The notes: generated by a model from the sequence alone, not told the origin. DNA of 64,000 nucleotides from Candidatus Izemoplasma sp. (GCA_007132465.1 SLOP01000012.1:1-64000); one strand, 5' to 3'. Positions 16,911 through 25,541 are shown, counted from the first letter of the stretch. Numbers and translations are program-made.

Positions 16911-16937
16911 TTTAATAAAAGCGGCTAGGCCGCTTTT
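16911..16937 (-). terminator. Intrinsic terminator of the toroid gene
   Basis: Stem AAAAGCGGC (16917-16925) / GCCGCTTTT (16929-16937), loop TAG, followed on the minus strand by an AT-rich tract (TTATTAAAG). Confidence 0.7.
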
Positions 16938-17859
16938 AATCAGCGTGGGTTGTGAGCGCTTGGTGAAATGCCGTTTCATCGTATCGTTTAAGCACGCGCA
17001 ACGCACGCAGCGTGTTGAAACGTCCGAATCGCCCTTCTTCTAACGTAAAGGCAATCACACCTGGAATCGTTTTTCCCCTCAAAAAGCGCCCCTTTATCAT
17101 TTGTGCACGTAACCGCTCGAGGGCGTCGTGCATGCGGGAGTCGTTGGGATGGTTGTGGTTGGCAAGCAACACAAGCCCTCTAAGATAATCGTATTTCCAA
17201 CGCGGCGGGTAATGGGCCCGCGTCATGAAGTGATGGATGGGGGCTTTCGTGCCTTTTTTGTAGATCAGATTACGCGTCAGCAACGATTCGATGCCTCGAT
17301 TGATTGCGTGATTGACCTCGTCGATGCGATGTGTGTGTGCGCCCTGGGCGATGCGCACAAGGCCTTCAAGAACATTAATGGTGGTGTGGACAGAACTGAC
17401 CCGAGGCTTTTTTTCGCCTTCAATACGGCAGTTCCACCCGCCATCAGGCATCTGAAAATCAAGCAGATAATCAATGATCTCCTCGATGATGTTGTCATCG
17501 ACTTTGGCGTAGGCAAGCATCTCAAGCACCATGCCGGGGATGCATAAATCGATGTGGTAAACACCTCGAGGTAACCTTCCAGGCCACAGATGTGTCATGA
17601 GCGTCTTTAGTCCGGCTTGATACTCACGTGTGTTGGGGTCGACCTCAAGCGCCGTCAGTTCGACCATGGTATAGTGGGTGGATACCCATTTAGGTCCGTA
17701 GACACCGCCGCCAAAACGTGCGGTGACAGGATCAAAGCGTTGCAGGTGTTTTTCGATCAAACCTGTGTTGTCATGTGGCACCATCTCATTTAATAGATGT
17801 CTTCTTACCAAGGCGGCGACGGCTTTGTCGCCAGAAAGCAACCACTCGCGTACGTTCAT
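16936..17859 (-). CDS. Putative alpha/alpha-toroid protein, prenyltransferase/squalene-oxidase-repeat-like
   Basis: 307-residue soluble protein of no certain family. It is mostly helical and has one clear QW-like repeat, LLDFQMPDGGWNC at about residues 131-143, followed by VSSVHTTINVLEGLV, the helix pair seen in terpene cyclase/prenyltransferase toroids. YGPKWVSTHYTMVELTALEVDP near residue 53 may be a second repeat. The DXDD or DXDDTA catalytic motifs of cyclases are absent, so an enzyme of hopanoid synthesis is unlikely. Related proteins in Bacillota are annotated only by the repeat. ATG at 17859 follows GTGAGGTGAGG. It stands alone on the minus strand. Confidence 0.7.
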   Translation of the reverse strand: MNVREWLLSGDKAVAALVRRHLLNEMVPHDNTGLIEKHLQRFDPVTARFGGGVYGPKWVSTHYTMVELTALEVDPNTREYQAGLKTLMTHLWPGRLPRGVYHIDLCIPGMVLEMLAYAKVDDNIIEEIIDYLLDFQMPDGGWNCRIEGEKKPRVSSVHTTINVLEGLVRIAQGAHTHRIDEVNHAINRGIESLLTRNLIYKKGTKAPIHHFMTRAHYPPRWKYDYLRGLVLLANHNHPNDSRMHDALERLRAQMIKGRFLRGKTIPGVIAFTLEEGRFGRFNTLRALRVLKRYDETAFHQALTTHAD

Positions 17860-17992
17860 GCCTCACCTCACGACATTGGATGGTTTCATGGTAGCACGAC
17901 ATAAATCTGCTGACAATCTTTTTTTGGCTTCGCGTTTCTCACCGCAAGCGCATCGTGGTATGATTAAAGGGACCATTCTAGGAGGTATGCTC

Positions 17993-18496
17993 ATGAATAA
18001 TCCCCATAAAAATCGACAAGCCGAACTGACCATTCGCGCCGCAACGGAAAACGACGTGCCGCGTGTCCTCGAGTACATCAAGAAACTTGCCGTCTACGAG
18101 AAAATGGTGGATGAAGTCGTTGCGACCGAGACGCTATTGCATCAATCGCTCTTCGTCCACAAAGCCGCCGAGGTGTTGCTTGGAGAAGTGAATGGAACGC
18201 CTGTTGGCTTTGCGCTCTTCTTTCAAACGTTCTCGACTTTTGTGGGAACACCAAACGTCTTCTTAGAGGACCTTTTCATCGATGAAGGCCACCGCGGTCA
18301 AGGGTATGGGAAAGCGCTGCTTCGGGAAGTCGCCAAAGCGGCTCACGCTCGGGGCGCAAAACGACTAGAGTGGGTGTGTTTAAACTGGAACGCCGAGGCC
18401 ATCGCCTTTTACACCTTAATCGGTGCTAAGCCCATGGATGAGTGGACGCTGTTTCGGCTTGAAGGCGGAGCCATCAGAAACTTCATTAGATCCTAA
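17993..18496 (+). CDS. GNAT acetyltransferase, spermidine/spermine N-acetyltransferase-like
   Basis: 167-residue GNAT protein. Visible motifs are VFLEDLFIDEGHRGQGYGKALL (acetyl-CoA loop with R/Q-x-x-G-x-G/A), and LEWVCLNWNAEAIAFYTLIGAKPMDEWTLFRLEG, the C-terminal segment typical of the SSAT-like branch. The TFSTFVGTPNVFLED segment also matches that branch. A polyamine or related amine as acceptor is therefore plausible but unproven. Start ATG 17993 is set by TAGGAGG eight bases upstream; the longer open frame to 17723 runs antisense to the toroid gene and is not real. TATGAT at 17959-17964 may be its -10 box. Confidence 0.88.
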   Translation: MNNPHKNRQAELTIRAATENDVPRVLEYIKKLAVYEKMVDEVVATETLLHQSLFVHKAAEVLLGEVNGTPVGFALFFQTFSTFVGTPNVFLEDLFIDEGHRGQGYGKALLREVAKAAHARGAKRLEWVCLNWNAEAIAFYTLIGAKPMDEWTLFRLEGGAIRNFIRS

Positions 18497-18501
18497 CGAA
18501 A

Positions 18502-18528
18502 AAAGGGCGACATGCGTCGCTCTTTTTC
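18502..18528 (+). terminator. Intrinsic terminator of the GNAT gene
   Basis: Stem AAAGGGCGAC / GTCGCTCTTT (one G-T pair), loop ATGC, followed by TTCCTTT. Confidence 0.82.
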
Positions 18529-18570
18529 CTTTATATAAGCCATTAGGAGGTCAACCGTCACGGTTTCAAC

Positions 18571-20325
18571 TTAAATGCGCGCTTTGGTGCTGTAGGTTGT
18601 GTGAAGCAGTTCATGGGCCTTAGGGCTGCCAGGTTTTTCGAGGTAATCCTCGTACAGTTTCATGACCATGTCGTTTTCGTGAGATTTTCGCTTTTTCATG
18701 GCGCCATCGAGCTTATAAAGGGCTTGTTGGCGCTTTTTTAGTATGTCTGTGTTGCCGTGGTGGTAAGGTTGCCCGCCGCCGCCGATGCACCCACCTGGGC
18801 AAGCCATGATTTCGATGGCGTCAAAGTGATTTTTGCCGTCGCGAATCGATTCAAGGAGTTTTCGTGCGTTACCCAGTTCATGCGCGATGCCGATGCGTAA
18901 CGTCACATCACCGACCTCGACTTGGGCCTCGCGAATGCCCTCAAGCCCACGCATTTGCTTAAAGTTCACGTCCTTGAGTTCTTTGCCGGTGACCATTTCA
19001 TACGCGGTTCTTGTGGCGGCTTCGATGACGCCACCGGTGGTGCCAAAGATGGTCGCGGCGCCCGTGGATTCGCCAAGCAGCTCGTCAAACGATTCTTCCG
19101 GAAGTTTCTTAAAGTCGATGGCCGCTTCTTTGAGCATCCGCGAGAACTCCCGGGTGGTAAGCACAAAGTCAACGTCTTGAAGGCCTTGGCGGTTAAACTC
19201 TTCTCGCGCCGCTTCGGCTTTCTTTGCGACACACGGCATAATCGACACCATGACGATGTCTTTTGGGTCGATGCCGGTTTTGTCAGCGTAATAGCTCTTT
19301 GTGACAGCGCCCATCATTTGTTGGGGCGATTTGCAGCTTGAGGGGACTGATAAAAGTTCTGGAAACTGCGCTTCAATGAACTGCACCCATGCTGGGCAGC
19401 ACGATGTCAACATCGGCAGCGTACCACCTGTTTCAATGCGATTGATGAGTTCGTTGGCTTCCTCGATGATGGTCAAGTCCGCCGCGAAGTTCGTGTCAAA
19501 CACCTTGTCGAACCCAAGCCGTCTGAGGCCTGAAACGACTTTGCCGGTTGAAATCTCACCCGGGGCGTAACCAAACATCTCGCCCACCGCCACACGCACC
19601 GCGGGAGCGACTTGCACGACGACGTGGTTTTGCTTGTCATTCAACGCACGCCAAACCTTGGGTGCGTCGTTCATTTCGGCGAGGGCCCCGGTCGGACAAA
19701 CGCTCACGCACTGGCCACAATATGTGCAGCTTGTTTGACCGAGATCAAGATGGAACGCGGTCGCTACCACTACGTCAAAACCGCGTTTTAAGGGGCTTAA
19801 GACACCGACGGTTTGCACCTCATCACACATCGTGACGCAGCGGCGACACATGATGCATTTGTTGGTGTCTTTGGTGATACCGCGACTGGTTAAATCTTTA
19901 GGATGGCTCATCTTCTCGCCGTGATAGTGAATTTCTTTGATGTTCATCTCATAAGCAAGTGATTGAAGTTCGCAATCGAGGTTTTTCACGCAGGTCAAGC
20001 AATCTTGTGGGTGGTTGGATAAAAGCAACTCCAAACTCGTACGGCGAGCCATGACCGCCTTGAGCGAATCGGTTTGAATGCGCATGCCATCAGTGACCTT
20101 TTCGGCGCATGAGGGCACGAGTGTGCCGCGTTTTTCGTCTTCGACCATGCACACTCGGCAGTTGGCGTTTTGGTTGACAATGCCGACGTCATGCAAGTCG
20201 AGATGGCACAATGTCGGAACGTGGATACCGGCTTTCTCCGCAGCGTCTAGCACGGTCGAGCCAGCCTCAACGTTGACGGTGATGCCGTTAATTTTGCACT
20301 GAATCATTTTATCGATAAGCTTCAT
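18571..20325 (-). CDS. hydA: [FeFe] hydrogenase catalytic subunit, electron-bifurcating type
   Basis: Reduces protons to H2 with electrons from NADH and reduced ferredoxin in the HydABC complex. Domain order in the 584 residues: an N-terminal 2Fe-2S domain (Cys at 40, 56, 59 and 73), the His-Cys 4Fe-4S motif near 105-118, two 4Fe-4S clusters (157-167 and 200-210), and the H-cluster domain. All three H-cluster signatures are intact: TSCCPAW (307-313), IMPCVAKKAEA (about 363-373) and MACPGGCIGGGGQP (about 510). A small-subunit-like tail follows. ATG 20325 has GGAGGAG six to eight bases upstream. It is the last gene of hydCBA; hydB ends inside its ribosome site. Confidence 0.97.
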   Translation of the reverse strand: MKLIDKMIQCKINGITVNVEAGSTVLDAAEKAGIHVPTLCHLDLHDVGIVNQNANCRVCMVEDEKRGTLVPSCAEKVTDGMRIQTDSLKAVMARRTSLELLLSNHPQDCLTCVKNLDCELQSLAYEMNIKEIHYHGEKMSHPKDLTSRGITKDTNKCIMCRRCVTMCDEVQTVGVLSPLKRGFDVVVATAFHLDLGQTSCTYCGQCVSVCPTGALAEMNDAPKVWRALNDKQNHVVVQVAPAVRVAVGEMFGYAPGEISTGKVVSGLRRLGFDKVFDTNFAADLTIIEEANELINRIETGGTLPMLTSCCPAWVQFIEAQFPELLSVPSSCKSPQQMMGAVTKSYYADKTGIDPKDIVMVSIMPCVAKKAEAAREEFNRQGLQDVDFVLTTREFSRMLKEAAIDFKKLPEESFDELLGESTGAATIFGTTGGVIEAATRTAYEMVTGKELKDVNFKQMRGLEGIREAQVEVGDVTLRIGIAHELGNARKLLESIRDGKNHFDAIEIMACPGGCIGGGGQPYHHGNTDILKKRQQALYKLDGAMKKRKSHENDMVMKLYEDYLEKPGSPKAHELLHTTYSTKARI

Positions 20326-20337
20326 CTCGGTCTCCTC

Positions 20338-22161
20338 CTAAGGTTTGACGATGGCATTCGTCGGGCAGGCGTCATAACAGGCGCCGCAAGCGATGCAGTC
20401 GTTTTCGTTGATGGTGTGAACCTCGCGAACCTTTCCAGCGATGCAATCCACCGGGCATACGCGCGCACATTTCGTACAACCGATGCACTGTTTTCCGTCG
20501 ATGAGATAGCTTGTGCGTTTGGTTCGATAAGCGTAGGCTTCGTATTCTTCACGGAAAAACTTCATCGTGCTCAAAACCGGGTTGGGGGCGGTTTGCCCTA
20601 GACCGCAGAGCGATGCGTTCTTAATGTTTTCACCGAGCGTTTCAAGGCGTTCTAAATCTTGCGGGTCACCTTCCATGGCGGTCAGTCGCTCCAAAATCTC
20701 ATACATTCGCTTGGTGCCAATGCGACACGGGGTGCATTTCCCGCACGATTCATCTTGTGTGAAATCAAGGTAGAACTTGGCGATTTCAACCATGTCAGAA
20801 TCTTCATCCATGACTATCATCCCACCGCTTCCCATCATCGCACCGATGGCAATCAGCGAATCGTAATCGATGGGCGTGTCAAAGAAATCTTCTGTGATGA
20901 CACCACCGGAGGGGCCGCCAATTTGCACAGCTTTAATTTGTTTGCCTTCAGGGTGGCCGCCGCCAATGTCATAGATGATTTCACGGAAGGTTGTGCCCAT
21001 GGGCACCTCAACCAACCCGATGTTGCGGAGCTGACCGGCGAGCGCAAACACTTTGGTTCCTTTTGAGCGCTCAGTGCCTATTGAAGCAAACCAGTCGGCA
21101 CCACGCAAGATGATGGCCGGGATGTTCACGTAGGTTTCGACGTTGTTGACGCTGGTGGGTTTACCGCGGAACCCTGATTCGCTTGGAAAAGGCGGTTTTT
21201 TGTCGGGTTCACCGCGGTGGCCTTCCATCGAACGAATGAGCGCTGTTTCCTCACCGCAAACAAAGGCACCGGCACCTAGCTTGATGTGGATATCAAAGGA
21301 AAACTCGCTGCCGAAGATATGGGTGCCAAGGAACCCGTGCTCACGTGCTTTGTCAATCGCTAAGCGCAAGGGTTCAATGGATATTGCGTACTCGGCGCGA
21401 ATGTAAATATGTCCTTCACTGGCGCCGTTTGCGTAACCGGCGATAATCATCGCCTCAACGAGCGAATGCGGGTCGCCTTCGATGATTGAGCGATCCATGA
21501 ACGCGCCGGGATCCCCTTCATCGGCGTTGCAAATGACATACTTCTCATCGCTTTTGACCGAGGCCGTATACGCCCACTTTAACCCTGTGGGGAACCCACC
21601 GCCACCGCGGCCGCGAAGCCCGCTTTTACGGACAACGTTAATGACCTCGTCAGCACGCATGTCGCTAATGCAACGACGTAAGGCTTCATAGCCTTCACGA
21701 GCGACATACGCTTCGATGGAACGTGGATCAATGTCACCAACGTTGCGGAGCGCAATGCGCTGTTGTTTTTTAAAGAAATCCATGTCTTTTGGTGCCGGCA
21801 CGGTTTTGTTTTGTGCACCATCGACATAAAGCAAACGGTCGACGATGTGGCCGCGTAAGATGTGTTGTTCGAAAATATCGCTAACATCCTTTATGGTGAG
21901 GCGCACGTAGGCGATGTCGTCGGGGCTTATAAACATGATTGGGCCCTCGCCGCAAAAGCGCAAACAGCCGACCTTGACGAGGTTAACCTCGTTTTCAAGA
22001 TGGTTTTTTTCTATCTTCTCTCGCAACATTTCATCAATGATATCGCTTTCTGAAGACAAGCATGACGTCCCGCCGCAAAGCAAAATCGTCATGCGATAGG
22101 ATGTCTCATCAGGTAGTTGGGCTTTAAGTTGCATCAGGTCTTCACGAGTTTTAATCGGCAC
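20338..22161 (-). CDS. hydB: Hydrogenase NADH-binding flavoprotein subunit (NuoF-like)
   Basis: Subunit that oxidises NADH through FMN and passes electrons to HydA; the proposed site of bifurcation. About 607 residues. An N-terminal thioredoxin-like 2Fe-2S domain (CGGTSC and CLRFC within residues 30-80) precedes the NuoF core with GRGGGGFPTGLKW (NADH/FMN) and CNADEGDPGAFMDRS, then ESCGKCTPCRIG (4Fe-4S) and a C-terminal 2x4Fe-4S domain (CIGCTKCARVCP and CIACGACYDACP). This extended layout is that of HydB in trimeric HydABC, not respiratory NuoF. The likely start is GTG 22161, six bases after GAGGTG; a GTG three codons upstream abuts that site. It overlaps hydC by 11 bases. Confidence 0.95.
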   Translation of the reverse strand: MPIKTREDLMQLKAQLPDETSYRMTILLCGGTSCLSSESDIIDEMLREKIEKNHLENEVNLVKVGCLRFCGEGPIMFISPDDIAYVRLTIKDVSDIFEQHILRGHIVDRLLYVDGAQNKTVPAPKDMDFFKKQQRIALRNVGDIDPRSIEAYVAREGYEALRRCISDMRADEVINVVRKSGLRGRGGGGFPTGLKWAYTASVKSDEKYVICNADEGDPGAFMDRSIIEGDPHSLVEAMIIAGYANGASEGHIYIRAEYAISIEPLRLAIDKAREHGFLGTHIFGSEFSFDIHIKLGAGAFVCGEETALIRSMEGHRGEPDKKPPFPSESGFRGKPTSVNNVETYVNIPAIILRGADWFASIGTERSKGTKVFALAGQLRNIGLVEVPMGTTFREIIYDIGGGHPEGKQIKAVQIGGPSGGVITEDFFDTPIDYDSLIAIGAMMGSGGMIVMDEDSDMVEIAKFYLDFTQDESCGKCTPCRIGTKRMYEILERLTAMEGDPQDLERLETLGENIKNASLCGLGQTAPNPVLSTMKFFREEYEAYAYRTKRTSYLIDGKQCIGCTKCARVCPVDCIAGKVREVHTINENDCIACGACYDACPTNAIVKP

Positions 22162-22663
22162 GTTTCTCACCTCGGTATCTGCTTAAAATATCGTCAATTT
22201 GACCGACTTTGACCTTGCCGTAAACTTTTTCGTTGATGGTGACAACGGGCGCAAGGCCACACGCGCCAATGCAGCGAATGTCTTTAACCGTGAACAAACC
22301 GTCTGGGCTCATTTCGCCTTTTTTCGTGCCGAGGAGGTTTAGCGTTCGCTCGAGCACTTTATCCGCGCCTTTGACGAAACACGCCGTCCCCATGCACACG
22401 CTTGTGACGTATTTACCCACCGGTTCTTCGTTGAAAAAAGAATAAAACGTCACCACGCCGTTGACTCTCGCACCGGATAAACCAAGGGCGTGCGCGACAT
22501 ACAGTTGTAGGTTATGCGGCAGGTGTCCAAACAACTCCTGCGCTTTATGCAGCACGTGGATAAGTTGTTCTTGTTTATCGCCTTTCAGGGAATCAATGTA
22601 GGCGTCGAGTCGTGCCAAAAGGGCGGTGTCGAGCGTGCTTCGATCAAGGATTTTTTCTCTCAT
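22151..22663 (-). CDS. hydC: Hydrogenase 2Fe-2S subunit (NuoE-like)
   Basis: Small electron-transfer subunit of HydABC. 170 residues with a helical N-terminal bundle (about 1-75) and a thioredoxin-like 2Fe-2S domain. The cluster ligands are CMGTAC (about 95-100) and CIGAC (about 136-140), the Cys-x4-Cys and Cys-x3-Cys pattern of NuoE. First gene of the operon, preceded by CGGAGG and a well-matched promoter. Its 3' end overlaps hydB, so the three subunits are likely made in fixed ratio. The hydrogenase maturation genes hydE, hydF and hydG are not in the window. Confidence 0.96.
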   Translation of the reverse strand: MREKILDRSTLDTALLARLDAYIDSLKGDKQEQLIHVLHKAQELFGHLPHNLQLYVAHALGLSGARVNGVVTFYSFFNEEPVGKYVTSVCMGTACFVKGADKVLERTLNLLGTKKGEMSPDGLFTVKDIRCIGACGLAPVVTINEKVYGKVKVGQIDDILSRYRGEKRAD

Positions 22664-22699
22664 GTTATTCCTCCGTTTTGGTATAAAATGACCAAGAAC

Positions 22700-22728
22700 A
22701 GTATAGACGATAAAGCCCTATTTGTAAA
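22700..22728 (-). promoter_or_regulatory. Promoter of hydCBA
   Basis: Minus-strand -35 TTTACA (22723-22728), exact 17-base spacer, -10 TATACT (22700-22705). The predicted transcript start is about 30 bases before the hydC start codon. Confidence 0.82.
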
Positions 22729-22753
22729 TGTATTAGAGCAATATAATCTTGAT

Positions 22754-22800
22754 TTTGTATTACAAATTGTTGTAATACAAACTAATGTTTTGTATAACAT
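22754..22800 (-). promoter_or_regulatory. Array of palindromic sites upstream of hydCBA
   Basis: Three sites of the form TTGTA-W-TACAA: TTGTATTACAA (22755-22765), TTGTAATACAA (22770-22780), and an imperfect TTGTATAACAT (22790-22800). The first two also form one inverted repeat, TTTGTATTACAA / TTGTAATACAAA, spaced by ATTG. The array ends 26 bases upstream of the hydC -35 box. It does not match the Rex consensus TTGTTAANNNNTTAACAA. An upstream activator or co-repressor site is likely; the protein is unknown. Confidence 0.7.
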
Positions 22801-22812
22801 CTTTTGAGGCTA

Positions 22813-22835
22813 GAAAAAAAGCCGTTTTCACGGCT
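22813..22835 (-). terminator. Intrinsic terminator of mutL-miaA
   Basis: Stem AGCCGT / ACGGCT whose loop holds the miaA stop codon, with a seven-T run on the minus strand. Confidence 0.85.
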
Positions 22836-23733
22836 GACTGCGTTTATTTCTTTCCACTAACCTAATGGCTTCCTCGACCGTATCATCAAAGCGGTCAGGG
22901 TTGACGGCTAACCACGTGGCATCAAACTGATTTTTAAAAAACGTCAACTGCCGTTTTGCGTACCGGCGGGTGTTCGTTTTGATGCGTTCAATGGCGGTGT
23001 CCAATGGGTAGTCACCTTTAAGATGGCCGATAATCTCTTTGTAACCGATAGCCTCAAACGCTGGCCCATCTCCATACAACAAGTATAGACTCTCTACTTC
23101 CTCCAGCAAACCTTGGTCGACCATGGCGTCCACTCGATTGTTGATTCGTTTATATAGTGTGCTTCGATCCATGTCGAGGCCAATCATAAGATAATCATAG
23201 CGTGGTTCGCTCGCGGTGGTTTGTTCGCTTCGCGGTTCGCCTTCTTGGGCGCGATACAGCGCTTGGATGACACGAACACGGTTGTTGTGGTGAATCAAGC
23301 GGGCGCTCGTGGGGTCCGCTTCCTCAAGTAACGCGTGCAGTGCTTCGTTGGATAGGTGAGCGTGGTGTTGATCGAAACGCTTGGGACGGTGCGCGCCCGT
23401 AAAATCGTATGCGTGCAGCGCCGCGCGCACATAAAACCCGGTGCCACCGGCGATAATTGGAATGTTTCCTTGGGTTTCAAGATCGTCGATGTGGTGTCGG
23501 ACTAACCGCTGGTACTCCGCGACAGAGAATGGTTCGTTCGGTTCTAAAATATCCAGCATCCGATGCCTGATGCCGTTGGTTTCTTCGGGGGTGATTTTTG
23601 CGGTGCCGATGTTCATGTGTTTGTAGACTTGGACGCTGTCACCCGAGATGACATCGGTTTGATAGTGTGTGGCAAGCTTAACAGCCAGCGTTGATTTGCC
23701 CACAGCGGTGGGGCCAACCACGACAATAATCAT
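22828..23733 (-). CDS. miaA: tRNA dimethylallyltransferase
   Basis: Transfers a dimethylallyl group to N6 of A37 in tRNAs that read codons beginning with U; MiaB, encoded at 29525-30955, then adds the methylthio group. 301 residues. The P-loop GPTAVGKSTLA (7-17), SGDSVQVYKHMNIGTAK (the substrate-specific segment) and IIAGGTGFYVRAAL are characteristic. The C-terminal TKRYAKRQLTFF-like segment reads TRRYAKRQLTFFKNQFDATWL. It overlaps the end of mutL by four bases (ATGA), the usual Bacillota neighbour. Hfq, often next to miaA, is absent here. Confidence 0.97.
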   Translation of the reverse strand: MIIVVVGPTAVGKSTLAVKLATHYQTDVISGDSVQVYKHMNIGTAKITPEETNGIRHRMLDILEPNEPFSVAEYQRLVRHHIDDLETQGNIPIIAGGTGFYVRAALHAYDFTGAHRPKRFDQHHAHLSNEALHALLEEADPTSARLIHHNNRVRVIQALYRAQEGEPRSEQTTASEPRYDYLMIGLDMDRSTLYKRINNRVDAMVDQGLLEEVESLYLLYGDGPAFEAIGYKEIIGHLKGDYPLDTAIERIKTNTRRYAKRQLTFFKNQFDATWLAVNPDRFDDTVEEAIRLVERNKRSQP

Positions 23734-25457
23734 GACATCACCCGCTTGAACATGCGCTCAATCTCATGCGTGGTTAACTTAATCAGCGTCGGACGCCCGT
23801 GCGGGCAAGTGAAGGGGTTGTGTGCGTTAGCGAGATTGCGCATCAGCACGTTGATTTCATCCCGTGAGAGGTGTTTGTTTGCGCGGATGGAATGTTTACA
23901 CGAGAGTTCTTTCGCGACGTGATCGATGAGCGGCCCGATGGCGAGGTCACGTTCGTCAAGCACGGTTTCTATGGCCGCTTCTGTGTAGCGCTCGACATGG
24001 TCGGTTGGAAACCACGTCGGCACGGCTGTCACATTCGCGGCCGCGTCGGTGATGTCGAGATGAATGCCGATTGCTTCAAACACCGATTCGCTGCCTTGCA
24101 GGGCTATGCGTTCTGCGCCTGTCAGGTCAATGGCGATGGGCGTGAGCAACGTTTGCTGCGTCGTGCGGTCGGCTTGCATGGCGCGGTAGTATTGTTCGTA
24201 ACGGATTCGCTCGGCTGCGGCGTGTTGGTCGAGCATGTAAAGCCCTTCATCGTTTTGAAACAAAAGGTACGTGCCTGCGTACTGTCCGATGTATTCGATG
24301 TCGGGGAAGCGCGATGATGTCGCCTTTGTTTGGCGTGATTTCGGTTCGCTTGTTTCCTCGGGTTTGGGGGTTTGATAGGGCGTGTTAGGCTCTTCGATGG
24401 CGTCGGTTAAGTCCATGCGAGTTTGATCGGGTTGGTGATATGGCGTGGTTTTTTGTGCGGTCGGTGTCAAATCGGCGCGCACCAAGGTCTGCCGTACGTT
24501 GGTTTCAATCAACTCAATGAGCCGTCGTTCTTCGCTGAATTTGATGTCGAGTTTTTGCGGGTGAATGTTGATGTCGATGAGCAAGGGGTCGACGTCGATT
24601 TCAAGCAGCGCGATGGGGTATTGGTGGGTCGGAAGGTAGGTTTTATAGCCGTCGATAACCGCTTTGACGATGCGGGTGTTTTTAATCACTCGACCGTTGG
24701 TGATCAACGTCACATGACGCCGTGCGCTTCGTGTATGTGCCGGTTTGGCAAGCGTACCTCGGATGCTAAAATATGCGTTGTTCGCGGTAAATGTCATCAT
24801 CGACTTGGCGACATCGGCTCCATAAATCTGGTAGAGTATTTTTTGTGTGTTGCCATCGCCGGTGGTGTGAAAAAGTGTTTTTCTATCGTGCGTCAAGGTG
24901 AAACGCACACGCGGGTGAGCGAGGGCGAGTTTATGGATGTAATCAACGACCATCGACAGCTCTCGCGGTTCCCCTTTTAGATGTTTAAGCCGTGCTGGAG
25001 TGTTGTAAAAGAGGCCTTCGACACTAATCGCGGTGCCTTGCTTCATTGTACCTATCGTATCGCTTTCACGGCGACCGTTTTTGATGGTCAAACGGCGAGC
25101 CGTGGTGGCGCCATCGGAAGATTCAAGTGTTAACGTGGACACACTGGCAATCGATGGGAGCGCTTCGCCGCGAAAGCCAAGCGATTGAATATGATGAAGG
25201 TCATGTTCGGTTTTGATTTTGCTCGTGGCGTGGCGTTCGAGGGCGATGTCCACATCATCGTGCGCCATGCCTTCGCCGTCGTCGATGACGCGGATGCGTT
25301 TCATGCCGGCGCCTTCAAGGTCAACTTCGATGCGTGTGCTCTTGGCATCAAGAGCGTTTTCTACGAGTTCTTTGACGACGCTGGCAGGGTTTTCTACGAC
25401 TTCACCAGCAGCAATCATGTTTGCGAGTTTTTCGTCGAGTCGAATGATTTTTCCCAT
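23730..25457 (-). CDS. mutL: DNA mismatch repair protein MutL
   Basis: Links mismatch recognition by MutS to strand incision. The 575-residue protein has the GHKL ATPase N-terminal half: ENPASVVKELVENALDA (Asn-box Glu), IDDGEGM, and SLGFRGEALPSIASV, all conserved. The C-terminal dimerisation domain starts near residue 385 (RFPDIEYIGQYAGTYLL). DQHAAAERIRYE is the endonuclease motif DQHAxxExxxYE, and CPHGRPTLIKLT near the end matches the CPHGRP metal-site motif. So it has the nicking activity expected where MutH is absent. ATG 25457 follows GGCGGTGAAACG. Confidence 0.97.
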   Translation of the reverse strand: MGKIIRLDEKLANMIAAGEVVENPASVVKELVENALDAKSTRIEVDLEGAGMKRIRVIDDGEGMAHDDVDIALERHATSKIKTEHDLHHIQSLGFRGEALPSIASVSTLTLESSDGATTARRLTIKNGRRESDTIGTMKQGTAISVEGLFYNTPARLKHLKGEPRELSMVVDYIHKLALAHPRVRFTLTHDRKTLFHTTGDGNTQKILYQIYGADVAKSMMTFTANNAYFSIRGTLAKPAHTRSARRHVTLITNGRVIKNTRIVKAVIDGYKTYLPTHQYPIALLEIDVDPLLIDINIHPQKLDIKFSEERRLIELIETNVRQTLVRADLTPTAQKTTPYHQPDQTRMDLTDAIEEPNTPYQTPKPEETSEPKSRQTKATSSRFPDIEYIGQYAGTYLLFQNDEGLYMLDQHAAAERIRYEQYYRAMQADRTTQQTLLTPIAIDLTGAERIALQGSESVFEAIGIHLDITDAAANVTAVPTWFPTDHVERYTEAAIETVLDERDLAIGPLIDHVAKELSCKHSIRANKHLSRDEINVLMRNLANAHNPFTCPHGRPTLIKLTTHEIERMFKRVMS

Positions 25458-25515
25458 CGTTTCACCGCCTTTCTACGTGTTTTATTGTAACACAGTTCAG
25501 GTGTTTCGCATGGGT

Positions 25516-25541
25516 CAAAAACCGAACCGCAAGCGGTTCGG
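25516..25541 (-). terminator. Intrinsic terminator of mutS
   Basis: CCGAACCGC / GCGGTTCGG inverted repeat directly after the mutS stop, followed on the minus strand by TTTTTGA. Confidence 0.82.

Noticed and set aside
16936-17859. Squalene-hopene cyclase
   Set aside because: Only one good QW repeat, half the length of cyclases and no DXDD motif.
17723-17992. 90-codon N-terminal extension of the GNAT gene
   Set aside because: It overlaps the toroid gene on the other strand and precedes the TAGGAGG site that sets the true start at 17993.
22754-22781. Rex operator at hydCBA
   Set aside because: Rex sites are 18 bases of the form TTGTTAANNNNTTAACAA; the observed repeats have TTGTAWTACAA cores and different spacing.
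24423-24980. Plus-strand frame of 185 codons antisense to mutL
   Set aside because: It lies wholly within mutL, has no ribosome site and its translation is low-complexity Val/Phe/Asp repeats typical of a shadow frame.
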